A stretch of DNA of 64,000 nucleotides from an uncultured Eubacterium sp. (lineage in GTDB: Bacteria; Bacillota; Clostridia; Lachnospirales; Lachnospiraceae), in assembly GCA_910584245.1 (NCBI GenBank), contig CAJTZF010000005.1:1-64000 (forward strand), read 5' to 3'. The notes under the pieces were generated by a model. The model was not told the origin of the DNA. It saw only the letters and a list, made by a program, of their open reading frames with translations, and ran no database searches. Shown here piece by piece: positions 17,824 through 26,125 of this stretch. The translations under genes were made by a program, and so were the position numbers. Numbering within the stretch: position 1 is the stretch's first letter; every line of letters begins with the position of its first letter.

Positions 17824-19389
17824 ATGAAAAAGGCATTGATTGTTGGGGCAGGGCCGGCTGGTCTTACAGCGGCATATGAATTATTGACAAAAACAAAAGA
17901 CATTGAGGTTGTAGTGTTTGAGGAGAGCGATTGTTTTGGCGGGATATCCAAAACGGTGGAATATAAAGGAAACCGGATGGATATGGGAGGACACCGCTTT
18001 TTTTCAAAAATGCCAGAGGTAAATGAATGGTGGGATAGGATGCTTCCGATGCAGGGAGAGCCTGCAAAGGATGATATTTTGCTTGAGAGGACCGCAGTGC
18101 TTGAGGCAGGCGGCGCAGACCCCGAAAAGGCTGAGCGCGTCATGCTGACCAGACACCGCGTGTCCCGTATTTTATTTGATTCGAAATTTTATGATTATCC
18201 AATTTCCCTGAAGTTTGAAACGTTTAAAAATATGGGGTTGTTAAATACGATGAAGGTGGGATTCAGTTATATGGCGGCGCTGGTTCACAAACTTCCGGAG
18301 GACAATCTGGAAAACTTTTATATTAACCGGTTTGGCCGTAAGCTGTATTCCATGTTTTTTGAGTATTATACCGAAAACCTTTGGGGCAGGCACCCAAGGG
18401 AAATTGATGCCTCGTGGGGGGCGCAGCGGGTCAAGGGGCTTTCTATTACGGCAGTATTAAAGGATGTATTTGGCAAGGTTTTTCACAAGAAAAACCGAAA
18501 GGTGGAGACTTCGCTTATCGAGGAATTTAAGTATCCGAAACTTGGCCCGGGCCAATTATGGGATGTAACCGCAGATGAGGTGCAGAAATTAGGCGGCACG
18601 ATTATTAAAAATGCCAAAGTGGTAAAGGTTCACAAAAATGAGAAAAATGAAATAGACTCCCTTACGTACGAAAAGGATGGGCGGGAGCATACAGTGGAGG
18701 GGGATTACCTCATTTCTTCCATGCCTGTGAGGGATTTGGTTGCGGGGATGAATGATGTGCCGGAAGAGCCGGCCAGAATCGCGGAAGGTCTTCCGTACCG
18801 GGATTATATGACGCTTGGCGTGCTCGTATCAGAACTGAACCTGCAGAATAAAACCAATATTCGTACGGTAGGCGATATCGTCCCGGATTGCTGGGTATAT
18901 GTGCAGGATCGGAATGTAAAGCTGGGCCGGTTCCAGATTTATAACAACTGGTCGCCTTATATGGTGAAGGATTTAGAGCATACGGTGTGGATTGGATTGG
19001 AATATTTTGTAAATGAGGGTGATGAGTTTTGGCAGATGTCAGAAGAAGAGTTTTCCAGGATTGGCGTGTCGGAGATGCTGAAGCTTGGCCTTATTGACCG
19101 GCCGGAAGCAGTGCTGGATACGCATATGGAAAAAGTGAAGAAGGCATACCCGGCGTATTTCGATACGTACGATGAGATGGATAATCTGATTGAATACTTA
19201 AAAACGATCGGCAATTTATATTGTGTGGGCAGAAACGGGCAGCACCGGTACAATAATATTGACCATTCGATGATAACTTCGTTTGAGACGGTAAAAAATA
19301 TATTATCCGGCCGCAACGATAAATCTAATATATGGAATGTGAATGCAGAGCAGGAGTATCATGAGGAAAATGGAAAACAGCAGGGTTAA
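17824..19389 (+). CDS. FAD-dependent oxidoreductase, UDP-galactopyranose mutase-like
   Basis: A 521-aa protein from the ATG at 17824, placed seven bases after GGAGGA (17811-17816); an in-frame ATG at 17809 overlaps that site and is unlikely. The N-terminus GAGPAGLTAAYEL is a dinucleotide-binding fold for FAD, followed by the GGISKTVEYKGNRMDMGGHRFF block shared by Glf and amine-oxidase-like enzymes. The C-terminus has a G-R-N-G-Q-H-R-Y-N-N-x-D-H-S-M FAD-contact motif. Its place with flippase and glycosyltransferase genes suggests it makes or isomerises a nucleotide sugar, but true Glf is about 370 aa, so the substrate is open. It overlaps the start of the next gene. Confidence 0.75.
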   Translation: MKKALIVGAGPAGLTAAYELLTKTKDIEVVVFEESDCFGGISKTVEYKGNRMDMGGHRFFSKMPEVNEWWDRMLPMQGEPAKDDILLERTAVLEAGGADPEKAERVMLTRHRVSRILFDSKFYDYPISLKFETFKNMGLLNTMKVGFSYMAALVHKLPEDNLENFYINRFGRKLYSMFFEYYTENLWGRHPREIDASWGAQRVKGLSITAVLKDVFGKVFHKKNRKVETSLIEEFKYPKLGPGQLWDVTADEVQKLGGTIIKNAKVVKVHKNEKNEIDSLTYEKDGREHTVEGDYLISSMPVRDLVAGMNDVPEEPARIAEGLPYRDYMTLGVLVSELNLQNKTNIRTVGDIVPDCWVYVQDRNVKLGRFQIYNNWSPYMVKDLEHTVWIGLEYFVNEGDEFWQMSEEEFSRIGVSEMLKLGLIDRPEAVLDTHMEKVKKAYPAYFDTYDEMDNLIEYLKTIGNLYCVGRNGQHRYNNIDHSMITSFETVKNILSGRNDKSNIWNVNAEQEYHEENGKQQG

Positions 19390-19765
19390 AGAAAATGTCA
19401 GACAGTTTGTACTGTATTTAGTGGTTGGCGGTATAGCAACTGTAGTGGAGTGGATCTTGTTTTATATTTTAAATGGAGTTGGGCACATCCACTACATGGG
19501 TTCTACGGCCATCGCTTTTATTGTCTCCACATTTGCAAATTGGATGTGCGGCAGGATACTTTTGTTCCAGAAAACAAAGAATATATGGAAAGAGCTGTTG
19601 AAAATATATGTGACGAGTATCGCGGGGCTGTTTATGAATTTACTTATTATGTGGCTGGCGGTAGAGACGTTTGGGATTCATGAAATGATTTCTAAGATGG
19701 AGGCGACAGGAATCGTATTTATGTGGAATTTCCTCGTCCGCAAATTTGTGATTTATAAAATGTAA
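19361..19765 (+). CDS. GtrA-family membrane protein
   Basis: A 134-aa protein with four membrane segments and the family pattern F-x-x-x-G-G-x-x-T near residue 20. GtrA proteins are thought to help flip undecaprenyl- or decaprenyl-phosphate-linked sugars across the membrane with a GtrB-type GT2, and such an enzyme is two genes downstream. The ATG at 19361 follows AGGAG at 19352-19356 and overlaps the upstream gene by 29 bases. ATGs at 19343 and 19370 are alternatives. Confidence 0.85.
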   Translation: MRKMENSRVKENVRQFVLYLVVGGIATVVEWILFYILNGVGHIHYMGSTAIAFIVSTFANWMCGRILLFQKTKNIWKELLKIYVTSIAGLFMNLLIMWLAVETFGIHEMISKMEATGIVFMWNFLVRKFVIYKM

Positions 19766-19784
19766 TGAATACAGGGGGCATCGG

Positions 19785-21236
19785 ATGAGTGGGGATGGTT
19801 TGCAGAAAAAGGTGTTTTCTGGATTGATCTGGAAGTTTGGTGAGAGGATTGGCGCCCAGGCGGTATCCTTTCTTGTGTCAATGATACTGGCAAGGCTGCT
19901 TTTGCCGGCGGATTATGGTGTGATTGCACTTATAACGATCTTTATTGATATTGCCAATGTGTTTGTATCCAGTGGATTTGGCTCTGCGCTCGTCCAAAAA
20001 AAGGATGCGGATGAGATTGACTTCTCCTCTGTATTTTATTTCAGTATTGTCATGTCGTGGGTGCTGTATGGCATTGTATTTTGTTTTGCGCCCGTTGTCG
20101 CCCGTTTTTATGGACAAGACATACTAGTGCCGGTGCTCCGGGTTATGGCTCTCAAGCTGCCGCTGGCCGGTGTGAATTCTGTACAGCATGCGTACGTGCA
20201 AAAGCAAATGCTTTTTAAGAGGTTTTTCTTCTCGACGCTAATTGGGACTGTGGGATCCGCCGTGGCCGGTATTGCTATGGCATATATGGGATTTGGGCCG
20301 TGGGCGCTCGTCGCACAGTATTTGTTTAATTCGACGATGGATACCGCCGTGCTTTGGTTTACAGTGAAATGGAGGCCGGTGTGGGCGTTTTCCGTGGAGC
20401 GGATGAGAGCGCTTTTTCAGTTTGGATGGAAAATGCTTTGTTCCGAATTGATACACACCTCTTATTCTCAAATCCGGAGCCTGATTATTGGCAAGGTTTA
20501 TACGGAAAAAGATCTCGCTTATTATAACCAGGGGGGGAAGCTCCCGGGCATTCTTGTGACGAATATCAATTCTTCCATTAGCTCGGTTTTATTTCCTGCT
20601 ATGACTATGAGGCAGGGGGACTTGAAGAAAATGAAGGAAGTAGTGAGAACGTCGATACGGGTCGGTTCTTACGTTATGTGGCCGTTGATGATGGGACTTT
20701 TTGTGCTTTCTGAACCGGTGGTCCGGCTTATATTTACGGATAAATGGCTGCCATGTGTTCCCTTTATGCAGATCGCATGTATCCAGTACGCCCTTGAGCC
20801 GGTGCAGACGGCAAATGTGCAGGCGGTCAAGGCGATGGGAAAAGGACGGACCTTTCTGGTGATGGAAATTGTGAAAAAGACATTTGGCGTTGTTATGATT
20901 GTGGCAGTTATGTACCGCGGGGTGATGGCGATTGCGCTGACAGCGATGGCAGTAACATTTTTTGCCGCTCTTGTAAATTCGACGCCGAATCGAAAATATT
21001 TGGGTTATACGTATCAAGAACAGATCGCGGATCTTCTGCCTTCTATTTTGCTGGCGGCAGCGATGGCGGTGTGTGTCTATTTTGCAGGGATGCTTCCGAT
21101 TCCGCCTGTTGCGGGCATTGCCGTCCAGGTGGTTGTGGGTGTTGCTGTGTATATATTATTATCGCGGGTTTGCCGGATCAGCCAGTATGCGTATATTGTG
21201 GATGTGGCAAAATCATGGATAAGGAGGTCCAAATGA
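19785..21236 (+). CDS. Polysaccharide flippase (Wzx/MOP superfamily)
   Basis: A 483-aa protein with about 12-14 membrane segments. The N-terminal block (F-S-G-L-I-W-K-F-G-E-R-I, then S-M-I-L-A-R-L-L-x-P-x-D-Y-G) is typical of Polysacc_synt-type oligosaccharide-lipid flippases. It would export a lipid-linked glycan repeat or teichoic acid-like chain. An AGGGGG site precedes the ATG. The stop overlaps the next start by ATGA, implying translational coupling with the GT2. Confidence 0.88.
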   Translation: MSGDGLQKKVFSGLIWKFGERIGAQAVSFLVSMILARLLLPADYGVIALITIFIDIANVFVSSGFGSALVQKKDADEIDFSSVFYFSIVMSWVLYGIVFCFAPVVARFYGQDILVPVLRVMALKLPLAGVNSVQHAYVQKQMLFKRFFFSTLIGTVGSAVAGIAMAYMGFGPWALVAQYLFNSTMDTAVLWFTVKWRPVWAFSVERMRALFQFGWKMLCSELIHTSYSQIRSLIIGKVYTEKDLAYYNQGGKLPGILVTNINSSISSVLFPAMTMRQGDLKKMKEVVRTSIRVGSYVMWPLMMGLFVLSEPVVRLIFTDKWLPCVPFMQIACIQYALEPVQTANVQAVKAMGKGRTFLVMEIVKKTFGVVMIVAVMYRGVMAIALTAMAVTFFAALVNSTPNRKYLGYTYQEQIADLLPSILLAAAMAVCVYFAGMLPIPPVAGIAVQVVVGVAVYILLSRVCRISQYAYIVDVAKSWIRRSK

Positions 21237-22171
21237 AGACACTTTCCGTAGTGGTTTCGGTTTATAATGAAGAGTTGTCACTCCCGGACTTTTACCGGGA
21301 AACGATAGCGGTGCTTGACAAGATACCGTGGGAGTATGAGCTGATTTTTGTCAACGACGGAAGTCAGGATAAAAGTTACGATATTTTAGTCGGATTTGCG
21401 GAGAACCAGAGGGTAAAGGTGGTGGATTTCTCGAGAAATTTTGGTCATGAGGCGGCAATGATCGCAGGAATTGACTATGCGCAAGGGGATGGGATTGTGT
21501 GTATGGATGCCGATTTACAGCATCCGCCCGCATACTTGCCGGCGATTATTGAGAAGTTCGAGGAAGGATATGAGGTAGTCAGTATGGTGCGCACGAAAAA
21601 TGCGGATGCGGGATGGGTTAAGCGCATAACCTCAAAGGGATTTTATGCAGTTTTAAATGCGATTTCCCCGGTTAAATTTGAGAACAATGCCTCGGATTTT
21701 TTTGCAGTCAGCCGGTCGGCGGCACGTGTACTGAAACGGGATTACCGGGAAAGAATCCGGTATTTGCGCGGATATGTGCAGAGCATTGGCTTTCGCAAAA
21801 CGGCGATTGAATTTGAGGCGGAGAAACGGTTTGCAGGGGAGAGCAAGTATAATCTTGGAAAGCTGATCCGCTTTTCGACGAATGCCCTGTTCAGTTTTTC
21901 GGATCTGCCATTAAAACTAGGAATTTATTCGGGACTGGTTATGGCGCTGCTTGGATTTGTCCTGATGGTATATACTCTTGTGAATAAATTTATTTTTTAT
22001 GTGCCGAGCGGATATTCTACGATTGTAGTGTTTTTATGTTTTATGTTTGCGATATTATTCATAATCATTGGGATTATCGGGGAATATCTTTCGATCATTT
22101 TTGCGGAGGTTAAGGATCGGCCGATCTATATCGTGCGGGAAGAGAGGAATGTAGAAAATGGAGACGATTGA
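21233..22171 (+). CDS. GT2 glycosyltransferase, GtrB/DPM1-like
   Basis: A 312-aa enzyme. The N-terminal GT-A fold has V-S-V-Y-N-E near residue 10, F-V-N-D-G-S around 38 and the D-A-D-L-Q-H metal motif near 90. Two C-terminal membrane helices lie at about 232-290. This is the GtrB/ArnC/DPM1 layout, making polyprenyl-phosphate sugar on the inner face. The ATG at 21233 sits behind AAGGAGG (21221-21227). A longer open frame upstream is read-through into the flippase gene and is not used. Together with GtrA and the GT-C enzymes it forms a complete lipid-linked sugar donor route. Confidence 0.9.
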   Translation: MKTLSVVVSVYNEELSLPDFYRETIAVLDKIPWEYELIFVNDGSQDKSYDILVGFAENQRVKVVDFSRNFGHEAAMIAGIDYAQGDGIVCMDADLQHPPAYLPAIIEKFEEGYEVVSMVRTKNADAGWVKRITSKGFYAVLNAISPVKFENNASDFFAVSRSAARVLKRDYRERIRYLRGYVQSIGFRKTAIEFEAEKRFAGESKYNLGKLIRFSTNALFSFSDLPLKLGIYSGLVMALLGFVLMVYTLVNKFIFYVPSGYSTIVVFLCFMFAILFIIIGIIGEYLSIIFAEVKDRPIYIVREERNVENGDD

Positions 22172-23912
22172 GATTGTAAACCGGATTACGACAGTGCTGT
22201 GTGCCTGTGTTCTCGGAGCTGCCGTTTATTTTTGGGCGCAGAAGCTGAAGCAGGCGAAGGTAGTAAAGAGAGGAAAGCGGAAGAAAAAGCAGGAGCAGAC
22301 CGCGGATACGGAAGTATCATCACAGCTGGGCGGCGGCAAAATAGAATGGATGGTTTTTGCCGGGCTGATGCTGGTGGCTTTTGTCATACGTGTGTGGCAG
22401 TTCGGGAGCATTCCCGGGGGGATGAACCAGGATGGTGCGATGGCGGCCGTGGACGCAAAGGCGTTGGCGGACTATGCGACGGACCGATACGGGATGTTTA
22501 TGCCGGTGCATTTTACGGCGTGGGGATATGGCCAGATGAGTGTGCTTCTCTCGTATTTGATGGTGCCATTTATTAAAATATTTGGTCTTTCGGCAGTGAC
22601 GGCGAGACTTCCGATGCTTCTTGTGAGTATGTGCGGTATTGCCGCAGCCTATTTTCTATTTAAGCGGCTGTTTGGTATCCGGGCGGCGCAGATTGTCCTG
22701 GCATTTCTCGTTATAAATCCGTGGCATTTCATGCAGAGCAGATGGGCGCTTGACTGCAATATGTTTCCGCATATGTTTCTGTTCGGACTGTTTTTTATGC
22801 TGAAAGGGATCGAAGGGAAGAGGCGGTATTTGTATATCTCCATGATTTTTTATGCGCTCTGTATGTACAGTTATGGCATTTCCTTTTATACGGTGCCGGT
22901 TTTTCTTTTGGCTGCCTGCATTTACATGCTTGTAAAGAAAGTAATCGGCTGGAAGGAAGCAGGGATAAGCGTGGGGGTATATGCTCTTGTCTCCTGGCCG
23001 ATCTATACGACGATGGCGATCAATACGCTCGGGAAGGAGACGATTCACACCCCGTTTTTTACGATTCCTTATTTCCCGGACAGCGTGAGGTCGCAGGATA
23101 TACTGTTTTTCGCGGATGATAAATGGGAACAGCTCCAGACGAATGTCAAATCTGTGCTTTCCGTATTTTTGGAGGGGGATACCCTTCCGTGGAATACAAT
23201 ACAGGGGTATGGAACGATTTATACATGTTTTCTGCTGTTTATTGTGGCAGGTGTATTTTTTACAGTACATGCGGTCCGGAAAGAAGCGGACAAGGTGAAG
23301 AAGACAGGCTATATTTGTCTCCTGTTATTTTTTGCGATGGGGATACTTGCGGGATTGCTTACGGCCAGTGTAAATGTGAACCGTATCAATATTATCATTT
23401 ATCCCATGATTCTTTTTGCGGCGCTCGGTATTTACTTTGTCTATATGAGCAGGAAGAAGCTTGTATTTGTTCTCGTTCCCGTTTATGTATTGGTCGGCGG
23501 AATGTTTTTGAACCAATATTTTACGGATTATGCGGAAGAGATGGAATATTATTTCTTCGACGGCTTTATTCAGTCGGTGCAGGACCTCGACGAGAAATCG
23601 ACGTGCCAGACATACTGCATCACGCCGGATTCCCAGTACGAGGGTTCCTACAATGTAAGCGAGATCCTGACTTTGTTTGCGCTTGAGGTGGATGCGGAGT
23701 ACTATCAGGGAAAGGAAAAGAATGGTCTTGTTCCGTATAAAAACAAATTTTATTACTGCAATGCATCGCAGACGAACATCGATTCGTCATCTGGAATTGG
23801 TTATGTCGTATCAAATAATGAGTTGGGATTATTTTCGGAAAAAGAGTATCACATAGAGACGTATGATGGGTTTAGTTCTGTCATACCATTAAAGAATTAT
23901 AAAGGATCGTGA
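22158..23912 (+). CDS. GT-C type membrane glycosyltransferase (GT39/ArnT-like)
   Basis: A 584-aa polytopic protein. An N-terminal helix and a basic linker (K-R-G-K-R-K-K-K near residue 40) lead into about ten membrane segments. The first outer loop has M-N-Q-D-G-A near 98, where the catalytic acidic residue is expected. A soluble outer domain of about 120 aa ends the chain. It would use the polyprenyl-phosphate sugar made by the upstream GT2. It overlaps that gene by 14 bases; GAGAGGAATG is the ribosome site. Confidence 0.78.
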   Translation: METIEIVNRITTVLCACVLGAAVYFWAQKLKQAKVVKRGKRKKKQEQTADTEVSSQLGGGKIEWMVFAGLMLVAFVIRVWQFGSIPGGMNQDGAMAAVDAKALADYATDRYGMFMPVHFTAWGYGQMSVLLSYLMVPFIKIFGLSAVTARLPMLLVSMCGIAAAYFLFKRLFGIRAAQIVLAFLVINPWHFMQSRWALDCNMFPHMFLFGLFFMLKGIEGKRRYLYISMIFYALCMYSYGISFYTVPVFLLAACIYMLVKKVIGWKEAGISVGVYALVSWPIYTTMAINTLGKETIHTPFFTIPYFPDSVRSQDILFFADDKWEQLQTNVKSVLSVFLEGDTLPWNTIQGYGTIYTCFLLFIVAGVFFTVHAVRKEADKVKKTGYICLLLFFAMGILAGLLTASVNVNRINIIIYPMILFAALGIYFVYMSRKKLVFVLVPVYVLVGGMFLNQYFTDYAEEMEYYFFDGFIQSVQDLDEKSTCQTYCITPDSQYEGSYNVSEILTLFALEVDAEYYQGKEKNGLVPYKNKFYYCNASQTNIDSSSGIGYVVSNNELGLFSEKEYHIETYDGFSSVIPLKNYKGS

Positions 23913-23916
23913 AAAT

Positions 23917-25221
23917 ATGGCACTGAATATTATAATATCAATACTTATATGGGGAATGGCGGCGGTCGTCGTACTTAGCATACTCTGTACAGGGGGATTG
24001 CCTTTGCCGGCGCCGCTTGGCCCGAAAGCTTCCTTTTTGGACAAGACGGGGCGGTTTCGCAGCGGATTTGCTCCGGCAAGGTCCGATTATGTGAAAATAT
24101 TTAGTTCCGCTTTTGTCCTGCGGGTTGTGATGGCGCTGTTCGCTGCAATTGCAATTTGCCTGTTTATGGGAGAGGAAACCTTGTCTTTTGAAGAGTTTCT
24201 GAATAAATTTGTCATTTGGGATGCCAATTCGTACGTCAATATTGCCAAGGGCGGCTATACGGAATATTTAGAAAATGGAGAACCGATTACACTCGTGTTC
24301 TTTCCCTTTTACTCTGTACTTATCAGGCTTGTCAATTTTATTATACCCGAGGTTAGGCTGGCGGGCCTGGTTACGAGTGCGCTTTGTTTTTCCACCGGGT
24401 GCTGCTTTCTATATGCCTATACGGCGAAGAATTATGGAGAGGAAATTGCGAAAAAAGCGGTTTTTTACCTGTCTGTGTCGCCGTTTGGTTTCTTTTTCGG
24501 GACGCTGATGTCCGAGAGCACATTTTTTATGATGATCTGTATCTGCCTGTATTTGATAAATGAAAATAAGTGGTGGATGTTTTCGGTTGCCGGTATTTTG
24601 TGCGCGCTCTCAAGGATGCAGGGGGTATTGATTATAGTACCGGCGTGTATCCACTGGTTTGAGCAATACCGGCCAATTTACAATATTAGAAAAAAGAATG
24701 GGAAAAGAGTGTGGGAGGATATTTATAAACGCATGATATTTCTTCCGTTTCCGGTCGTGGGGACTTTGATTTATCTCTATGTCAATCACAGGGTCGCAGG
24801 GGACGCTTTTGCATTTCTGGATTATCAGAGGAGATATTGGTCGCACGGCTATGAGTACATCGGTAAAGCGATTAGACTTGATATTGAGAACGCTCTGACG
24901 GGCGGTTTGTCGATGGTGCGTGTCAGCATTTGGATTCCACAGCTTGTATTTTTTCTGCTGGCGGTCGGACTTTGCGTGTATGGCATTAAAAACCATGAGA
25001 ATAAGCTCGTCGGTTATTTGCTTGCCTATACGGTAGTCAGCTATTCCCTTGACTGGCTGATCAGCGGGTCAAGGTATATGCTGTCGGCAGTGCCAATGTG
25101 GATTTTCCTCGGAGCGCTGGGAAACCGCTTCAAATGGCTTGACCGGGCCGTCACGGTATTATCTCCTATTTTGATGGGAATATATTTTGTCGGTTATTTA
25201 TTCATGAGACAGATCATGTAG
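23917..25221 (+). CDS. GT-C type mannosyltransferase-like membrane protein (PIG-V-like)
   Basis: A 434-aa protein with about ten membrane segments. The first outer loop carries W-D-A-N-S-Y near residue 108 followed by Y-x-x-Y, matching the W-D-x-x-x-Y pattern of PIG-V-type mannosyltransferases. It probably adds a hexose from a lipid carrier to an envelope glycan or lipid. It lies four bases after the previous gene. Its 3' end overlaps the convergent DUF2156 gene by 8 bases, leaving no room for a separate terminator. Confidence 0.78.
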   Translation: MALNIIISILIWGMAAVVVLSILCTGGLPLPAPLGPKASFLDKTGRFRSGFAPARSDYVKIFSSAFVLRVVMALFAAIAICLFMGEETLSFEEFLNKFVIWDANSYVNIAKGGYTEYLENGEPITLVFFPFYSVLIRLVNFIIPEVRLAGLVTSALCFSTGCCFLYAYTAKNYGEEIAKKAVFYLSVSPFGFFFGTLMSESTFFMMICICLYLINENKWWMFSVAGILCALSRMQGVLIIVPACIHWFEQYRPIYNIRKKNGKRVWEDIYKRMIFLPFPVVGTLIYLYVNHRVAGDAFAFLDYQRRYWSHGYEYIGKAIRLDIENALTGGLSMVRVSIWIPQLVFFLLAVGLCVYGIKNHENKLVGYLLAYTVVSYSLDWLISGSRYMLSAVPMWIFLGALGNRFKWLDRAVTVLSPILMGIYFVGYLFMRQIM

Positions 25222-26125
25222 TTTCATAAATGTTAAATTTCTCTTCCAGCCGGATGGGGCGGTATGAGAGTTTTGCCTGTCTCAGATTTTCCTGCCCGAG
25301 GTCGTCCTCCCGGTTGACGTAATGGGCATCGGGAAATTCGTGGATCAGGAACTGTTGATTAATATAGTTATACAGGCCCTTAATTTCACTATTTGCTTTT
25401 TCAATGTGTATAAAAGCGCACTGGATGGACGGGCAGTAGCTGCCAATTGTGTAGGCCACGAGATCTCCGTCCATGCGGATGCCACCCATGTGGCAGTCCA
25501 CGCTTTTGCAGTTGCCAAGCAGACGGTACACGCCCTCCTCCTCGTTGTCGATACAATTGTATTTATCGTCAATACGGCGTTCGTCCAGCCATTTTTCGTG
25601 AAATTCCTTCACTTCTTCTATATTTGCGCAGCTGAGTGTTTCATAGGAAAAATGTCCCTCGTATTCCCGCAAAAACGAGTTTACGAGGTTCTTTTTTTTG
25701 TGGAGGGCGCGCCCGCTCAATGTCTTTAATTTTTCCGCCTCATAGATATAATCGGAGCTGTCCCGGTCCGCGTGTATGGAAAAGCCGGACAGGAGTCCAG
25801 TGCTCTGCCATACATCTTTCGTAAGCGTGTCAACGAGGTAAACGTTCATCGTTGTCCCCCATATTTCGTGAAACTGATGCTCCATGCGCTGGAAGGCTTC
25901 CGGCAGGTTATCTACGGAGCAGAGAGGGCAGAAGGCCCCTTTCTTTCCATCGCGCTCAAAAAATAGGTATAGGGCGATGTCATCGCACGAAAATTTTGTA
26001 TTGTAGTAGTTTTCCCACAAAAACTGGTTTAAAAAGTGTCCCTCACTCATAAAGCAGGGCCGCAGCAACTCATATTTTTGAAATGTGCTCTGTACAAATG
26101 GGTTGATTGGTCGGAGTTTCATCAT
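25214..26125 (-). CDS. DUF2156 protein (GNAT-like, phosphatidylglycerol lysyltransferase C-domain type)
   Basis: A 303-aa soluble protein related to the C-terminal acyltransferase-like domain of MprF. It has the Y-E-A-E-K-L-x-x-L-x-G-R-x-L-H-K-K-K-N block near residue 130, diagnostic for the family, and a late Y-V-N-R-E-D-D-L-G motif. There is no membrane part, so it is not a flippase/lysyltransferase fusion. The substrate is unknown; aminoacyl or acyl transfer is inferred from the fold. Its start overlaps the typA stop (ATGA), so it is the second gene of a typA operon. Double ATG; weak ribosome site AAGGGAAA. Confidence 0.82.
   Translation of the reverse strand: MMKLRPINPFVQSTFQKYELLRPCFMSEGHFLNQFLWENYYNTKFSCDDIALYLFFERDGKKGAFCPLCSVDNLPEAFQRMEHQFHEIWGTTMNVYLVDTLTKDVWQSTGLLSGFSIHADRDSSDYIYEAEKLKTLSGRALHKKKNLVNSFLREYEGHFSYETLSCANIEEVKEFHEKWLDERRIDDKYNCIDNEEEGVYRLLGNCKSVDCHMGGIRMDGDLVAYTIGSYCPSIQCAFIHIEKANSEIKGLYNYINQQFLIHEFPDAHYVNREDDLGQENLRQAKLSYRPIRLEEKFNIYETT

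Noticed and set aside
21071..21232. N-terminal extension of the GT2 frame into the flippase gene
   Set aside because: The extension is Cys-rich and non-conserved, while AAGGAGG and the ATGA overlap clearly place the start at 21233.
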